DNA from: an uncultured Actinomycetes bacterium
Lineage (GTDB): Bacteria > Actinomycetota > Acidimicrobiia > IMCC26256 > PALSA-555
Reading direction: 5' to 3'
Length of the DNA stretch: 10,399 nt
Assembly: GCA_937927875.1 (NCBI GenBank)
Contig: CALEYV010000166.1
Span: forward strand, 1-10,399
The position numbers were made by a program, and so were the translations under genes. This document shows, piece by piece, positions 6,959-10,399 of the stretch. How positions within the stretch are numbered: the stretch's first letter is position 1; every line of letters begins with the position of its first letter. The notes below the pieces were generated by a model, which saw only the letters and a list, made by a program, of their open reading frames with translations, was not told the origin of the DNA and did not search any database.

Positions 6959-9028
6959 TCAGGGCGTCAGCGTCGGCTGGCGCCCGAGGAGGTGGGAGCG
7001 CCCGAAGACGAACGCGGCCGCGTAGGCGCCGGCGACGATGATGAGCAGCGCCCGGTACCCGATGATCAGGGTCGTGTACTCGAGCAGGCCCCCGACCATC
7101 GCCCCCAGCAGGTTGACGGCGAACGCGGTGGTCGACGAGCCGGACTCCTTGAACCGCTCGGAGAAGATCAGGTTGGCGAAGAAGACGGGCGCGAACGCCA
7201 GCGCGACCGCGGCGATGAAGCGGGGCAGGAACGACAGGGACAGCAGCGCGCTGGGTGGGACCGCGTACGCGACCACGAGCGCGGCGAAGAGCAGGACGTA
7301 CAGGCGGGCGGGTCGTCGGAACGTGACGCGCCGACAGATCTCGACTGCGAGCAGCACGGTCAGGAGAATCCCCAGGAACACCAAGGCGTTCACAAACCAC
7401 GTGGTGCCGAAGAGGAGCGCGAACTGCACCACGTTCTTCGTCTCGAGGAGCAGGAACGCGACCCCGAGGAAGAAGAGGTCCAGGTAGCGACTCATGGTGC
7501 GCACCGGTCCGGCGGTCAGCCGCACGGCCAGGATCGAGAAGGCGAGGATGAGCAGGTCGGTGACGATGTAGAGCGACGGCATCGACCGGGTGCGCAGGTA
7601 CGGGAAGGGGTGGTCGTCGGTGGCCGGCGCGGGCACCGAGCCGGAGGGCTTCCACACCGCGGTGCAGTGCACGTCGGCCGGGTTCGGGGCGTCGACGAGC
7701 GCGGTGAACCGGTTCGAGCCCACGCCCGAGCCGTCCTCGCACGGCGTGTGGTGGAAGACCTGCTGGAGCGTGCCGCCGAGCCGGTCGAGCAGCCACGGGG
7801 ATCGGTAGTAGTTGTACATCGCGAACACGCCGCCGGGCTTCAGGTGGTCGCGCGCCGACTCGATCGCCTGCTGCGTGAAGAGGTAGCTCTCGAGCCGCAC
7901 CGAGCCCTGGCCCGGGACGAGCGTGATCGAGTCGGTCAAGGCCAGCAGGATGAGGTCGTAGTGGCGGCTCGTCTGCTCGAGGAAGGCGCGGCCGTCGGTG
8001 GTGTGGACCGAGACCCGAGGATCGGAGTAGGGGTGGTCGGGGTGGGTCTCCCGACCGAGCTGCACGATCCGGGGATCGATCTCGACCGCGTCGACGTGCC
8101 GGGCGCCCCGCGCCAGCGCTACCGAGGCGTCGTTGCCACCGCCGGCGCCGATCACGAGCACGTTGTTGAGCTGCTGGTGTGCGACCTGGTCGTACACCAG
8201 CCGGTAGATCGGGTTGATCGTGTTGTGGAGGTTGACCTGGTGCAGGACGCCGTTGACCTTGATGTACGGCGCACCGCCATTGGTGTTGGTCTTGATCTTG
8301 TAATACGGCGACCAGCTGATTCCGGGCGCGAAGGACTCGAAGCCGAGCAGCACGAGGATGGCGACGAACGCCGCCACCTGGGCCAGCTTGAGCCACGCGA
8401 CCGTGCCGGTGGTGCGCTCCAGCCCGAGCAGCAGGACCGCGACGACTGCTCCCCAGGCGATCGACGGCGCGCTGAGCAGGGACAGCAGCGACGCGGCCAG
8501 GATGCCGAGCACGCTGCCGACCAGGTCGAGGCGGTAGGCGTCGAGTGGCTCGAAGCGCTTGAAGGTCCGTGCGACCCCCTCCGCGATCAGCGTCATGACG
8601 GCCGCGACGGCGAGGAAGATCACGGTGAGCACGAGCTCGCGCGGAGGGCCCTGCGCCTCGACGTTGCCGAAGTAGATGAAGTTCCCGCTCGAGCTGCTCA
8701 GCTCGACCGGGAAGAAGCGGACGAACGCGACGAGGCCCGCGAGCACGATTGGGGCGTACGGGAAGAGGTTCAGCCGGCGGTTGGCGCGCAGGAATCCGAT
8801 GCCGATGCCGAGGAAGCTGCCCAGCAGGACGAAGTTCGTGAAGTAGGAGAGGTGGACGATGTTCTCGCCGGTCCACCGGATCAGCGACAGCTCGAGGAAG
8901 AGCAGCAGGAACGAGAGCAGGACCAGCCGGAGCTGATCGCGGCGAGTCGGAGCCGTCGGTGCCACCGCCCGGGCCCCGTCGGCCGGTGGTGCGGCGGCAG
9001 AAGCCGGGGCTCGAGTCTCGGATCGCAC
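6959..9028 (-). CDS. Membrane-embedded spermidine-synthase-like protein
   Basis: Predicted 689-residue protein: about seven transmembrane helices (residues 20-240), a Rossmann domain (about 260-480), then about eight more helices. The Rossmann part has IGAGGGND (293-300), VEIDPR (315-320) and TTDGR (343-347). These are the motifs that bind decarboxylated SAM or SAM in spermidine synthases (SpeE). The catalytic DxxDP motif of SpeE is replaced by A363-L-T-D366-S, so the usual base is missing while the second Asp remains. Membrane-fused SpeE-like proteins are widespread in bacteria and mostly uncharacterised. The frame stays open to a GTG at 9130, which would give 723 residues. I prefer GTG 9028 because a TACAGT hexamer lies just upstream and the extra 34 residues are low-complexity, with no ribosome site before them. 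The gene heads a two-gene operon with the GT-C-like gene. The substrate is unknown, and polyamine synthesis should not be assumed. Confidence 0.85.
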   Translation of the reverse strand: MRSETRAPASAAAPPADGARAVAPTAPTRRDQLRLVLLSFLLLFLELSLIRWTGENIVHLSYFTNFVLLGSFLGIGIGFLRANRRLNLFPYAPIVLAGLVAFVRFFPVELSSSSGNFIYFGNVEAQGPPRELVLTVIFLAVAAVMTLIAEGVARTFKRFEPLDAYRLDLVGSVLGILAASLLSLLSAPSIAWGAVVAVLLLGLERTTGTVAWLKLAQVAAFVAILVLLGFESFAPGISWSPYYKIKTNTNGGAPYIKVNGVLHQVNLHNTINPIYRLVYDQVAHQQLNNVLVIGAGGGNDASVALARGARHVDAVEIDPRIVQLGRETHPDHPYSDPRVSVHTTDGRAFLEQTSRHYDLILLALTDSITLVPGQGSVRLESYLFTQQAIESARDHLKPGGVFAMYNYYRSPWLLDRLGGTLQQVFHHTPCEDGSGVGSNRFTALVDAPNPADVHCTAVWKPSGSVPAPATDDHPFPYLRTRSMPSLYIVTDLLILAFSILAVRLTAGPVRTMSRYLDLFFLGVAFLLLETKNVVQFALLFGTTWFVNALVFLGILLTVLLAVEICRRVTFRRPARLYVLLFAALVVAYAVPPSALLSLSFLPRFIAAVALAFAPVFFANLIFSERFKESGSSTTAFAVNLLGAMVGGLLEYTTLIIGYRALLIIVAGAYAAAFVFGRSHLLGRQPTLTP

Positions 9029-9217
9029 CGGCGGGAGACTGTAGTCGGGCCCCTTCGACGCGCTCCGACGCGGCGGCGTTCGCGTCGTTGTCGTTGCACA
9101 CGCGACGCGCGGTCCGCCGACGAGCAGCACATCGACGTGTGACGTCGGCCGCGGTTAGCGGCTCCGAGCAGCGCTGCGCGAGACTGTCCCCTCGCTTCGT
9201 TCGTACCGGAGGGGTCG
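9029..9217. other. Divergent intergenic region with palindromes
   Basis: These 189 bases separate the minus-strand membrane operon from the plus-strand GT2 gene. They contain the interrupted palindrome CGACGT-GTG-ACGTCG (9133-9147) and the perfect palindrome GCAGCGCTGC (9168-9177). The octamer GAGACTGT occurs twice, at 9035-9042 and 9180-9187. I cannot define a convincing plus-strand -10; GACTGT at 9182-9187 is the nearest candidate. The GT2 ribosome site GGAGGGG is at 9208-9214. Confidence 0.35.
9038..9043 (-). promoter_or_regulatory. Possible -10 element TACAGT for the minus-strand operon
   Basis: On the minus strand TACAGT is a good match to TAnnnT. It is followed after 9 nt by the GTG at 9028, so transcription would start 2-4 nt before that codon and the mRNA would be nearly leaderless. 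If this is the real promoter, the longer start at 9130 cannot be used from it. A -35 box is not clear. Confidence 0.4.
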
Positions 9218-9940
9218 GTGTCGACCGCTGAAGCGCCGGGTCCCGCCTCCCGGTACCGCAAGCTCTCCGTGATCGTGCCCGTCTACAACGAGCGCAACAC
9301 GGTGGCCGAGATCGTGCGTCAGATGCGGGCCGTCGAGCTGCCGCTCGACCGCGAGGTCGTGATCGTCGACGACGGCAGCACCGACGGGACGCGTGACATC
9401 TTGAAGCAGCTCGCCGACTCCACCGTCCGGGTCGTCCTGCACCCGGCCAACCACGGGAAGGGAGCCGCGGTCCGTACCGGCCTGGCCCAGGTCACGGGTG
9501 ACCTCGTGCTCATCCAGGACGCCGACCTCGAATACGACCCCGAGGACTGGCCGAAGCTGCTCGCGCCGGCCCTCAAAGGCCGGGCTCAGGTCGTCTACGG
9601 CTCGCGCTTCACCGGCGAGCGGCGCAACATGCTGTTCCTGCACTGGGTCGGCAACCGGCTGCTGTCGCTCTGCACGAACGTCCTCTACAACACGACGCTC
9701 TCGGATATGGAGACATGCTACAAGCTGTTCGATCGCGAGCTGATCGCCTCGATCAACCTCCGCGCCAGCGGCTTCGACTTCGAGCCGGAGGTGACCGCGA
9801 AGGTGCTGCGGCGGGGCGTTCGGATCTACGAAGTCCCGATCTCGTACTCGGGCCGGGAGTTCGACGAGGGCAAGAAGATCACCTGGAGGGACGGCATCGT
9901 CGCGCTCAGGACCCTCATCAAATATCGCTTCATCGAGTGA
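9218..9940 (+). CDS. GT2 polyprenyl-phosphate sugar synthase (DPM/DPG-synthase-like)
   Basis: Predicted 240-residue GT-A glycosyltransferase. Motifs in order are VPVYNERNT, VIVDDGSTDGT, the nucleotide and metal-binding DADLEYDP, GSRFTG, SDMETCYKLF with its conserved Asp, and a late EGKKITWRDG segment. This set is typical of DPM1/DPG-synthase-like enzymes that load a sugar from a nucleotide donor onto polyprenyl phosphate at the inner membrane face. No transmembrane helix is present. The GTG start has GGAGGGG at 9208-9214. The stop overlaps the start of the next gene in GTGA, which implies translational coupling to a GT-C-like membrane protein. It is clearly distinct from the mannose synthase at 4441-5190: it has DDGSTDGT rather than DDNSPDGT and a different C-terminal signature, so it may use another sugar, such as glucose. 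Its specificity cannot be read from sequence. Confidence 0.88.
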   Translation: MSTAEAPGPASRYRKLSVIVPVYNERNTVAEIVRQMRAVELPLDREVVIVDDGSTDGTRDILKQLADSTVRVVLHPANHGKGAAVRTGLAQVTGDLVLIQDADLEYDPEDWPKLLAPALKGRAQVVYGSRFTGERRNMLFLHWVGNRLLSLCTNVLYNTTLSDMETCYKLFDRELIASINLRASGFDFEPEVTAKVLRRGVRIYEVPISYSGREFDEGKKITWRDGIVALRTLIKYRFIE

Positions 9941-10399
9941 GCAGCACGCAGCCGGTTGAGCAGGTGACCGCGGGTCGCGACGAGCCCGCCGACGGCGTGG
10001 AACCCACCTCGACACCGGGCCCGGGCGGCCCGGCGTGGCTCCGCGACCCTCGGCTCCCGACCCGGCTGTTCGTCGCCTCGATGATGCTGGCGTGCTTGCC
10101 GGTCATCATCGCGGTCGTCCGTGCGATCCATCGACGCTGGATTCCGACCAGCGACGACGCCCTCTTCGCGATCCGGGCCCGGGACGTCTTCAGCTACCAC
10201 CACGTCCCGCTGCTCGGCCTGGACAGCTCGGCGTCGCTCGCCGCGTCGACGACGCTGCATCATCCCGGGCCGCTGCTCTTCGACGTGCTCGCGGTGCCGG
10301 TTCGGCTCTTCGGCGGTCACGCCGGCCTCGCGCTCGGCGTCGGGCTCATCAACGTCGTCGTCATCGTCATCACCGCCGTGTTCGCAGCTCGGCGGGGCG
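9937..10399 (+). CDS. N-terminal part of a polytopic GT-C-like membrane protein (cut by window end)
   Basis: The first 154 codons are present and the frame is open to the window edge. The GTG start overlaps the preceding stop in GTGA, and there is no separate ribosome site. Residues 1-42 are a hydrophilic tail rich in Pro, Gly and acidic residues. A first helix spans about 44-62, followed by an outer loop with SDDALF (D73, D74), RARD (D83) and HHPGPLLF, and a second strongly hydrophobic region from about residue 112. Acidic residues straight after helix 1 and a HPGP-like turn before helix 2 resemble GT39/GT-C glycosyltransferases. Coupling to a polyprenyl-phosphate sugar synthase supports a role as the enzyme that uses that lipid-linked sugar. 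The catalytic assignment is tentative, because most of the protein lies outside the window. Confidence 0.65.
   Translation, partial: MSSTQPVEQVTAGRDEPADGVEPTSTPGPGGPAWLRDPRLPTRLFVASMMLACLPVIIAVVRAIHRRWIPTSDDALFAIRARDVFSYHHVPLLGLDSSASLAASTTLHHPGPLLFDVLAVPVRLFGGHAGLALGVGLINVVVIVITAVFAARRG

Noticed and set aside
4669..7041. Plus-strand open frame (790 codons) across the mannose synthase and GT-C-like genes
   Set aside because: Low-complexity charged sequence spanning an intergenic promoter and opposite to two well-supported genes.
6779..9142. Long plus-strand open frame (787 codons) antisense to the membrane operon
   Set aside because: The composition is mostly Arg, Glu, Gly and Asp repeats with no domain, and it crosses two genes whose minus-strand products have clear membrane and Rossmann motifs. 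It is a GC-bias shadow.
9133..9147. CRP/FNR-type operator suggested by GTGTGA in the divergent region
   Set aside because: The matching TCACA half-site at the required spacing is missing; only the CGACGT/ACGTCG symmetry is present.

Overview
The window is GC-rich DNA (by eye around 70% G+C, with strong G/C bias at third codon positions) and looks like the chromosome of a high-GC actinobacterium. The polyprenol-phosphomannose-synthase-like gene, the GTG starts, the leaderless-type promoter and the TAG(C/G)CT -10 hexamers fit Actinomycetota, perhaps an Acidimicrobiia-like lineage; that placement is inference. I see no mobile elements, RNA genes, CRISPR or phage genes. No gene-free stretch exceeds 300 bases.

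Layout. (1) 2-130: the 3' end of a gene whose last residues resemble a beta-ketoacyl synthase C-terminus. (2) 248-3031 (+): a soluble PAS-PAS-PAS-PAS-GGDEF-EAL cyclic-di-GMP protein, followed by a strong hairpin terminator and, immediately after it, a promoter. (3) 3112-4440 (+): a GT39/PMT-like polytopic glycosyltransferase. It converges with (4) 4441-5190 (-), a polyprenol-phosphate mannose synthase (Ppm1/DPM1 type); their stop codons abut and form TGATCA. (5) 5260-6954 (-): a second polytopic GT-C-like membrane protein. It lies 4 nt downstream of (6) 6959-9028 (-), a large membrane protein with an internal spermidine-synthase-like Rossmann domain. (7) 9218-9940 (+), divergent from (6): a second DPM/DPG-synthase-like GT2 enzyme, overlapping by 4 nt (8) 9937-10399 (+, cut by the window end), the start of a third GT-C-like membrane protein.

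How they may work together. Cytoplasmic DPM-like GT2 enzymes charge polyprenyl phosphate with a sugar, and GT-C membrane enzymes use such lipid-linked sugars on the outer face of the membrane. The window has two of the former and three of the latter, so from 3.1 kb onward it reads as an envelope glycan or protein-glycosylation locus. The spermidine-synthase-like membrane protein is the least explained member: its nucleotide-binding motifs are intact but the usual catalytic aspartate appears to be alanine. The c-di-GMP gene has its own promoter and terminator signals and may be only a neighbour. Transcription signals are unusually readable: a terminator/promoter pair at 3037-3076, a leaderless-type promoter before the mannose synthase gene, and a hairpin at the end of the two-gene minus-strand operon.
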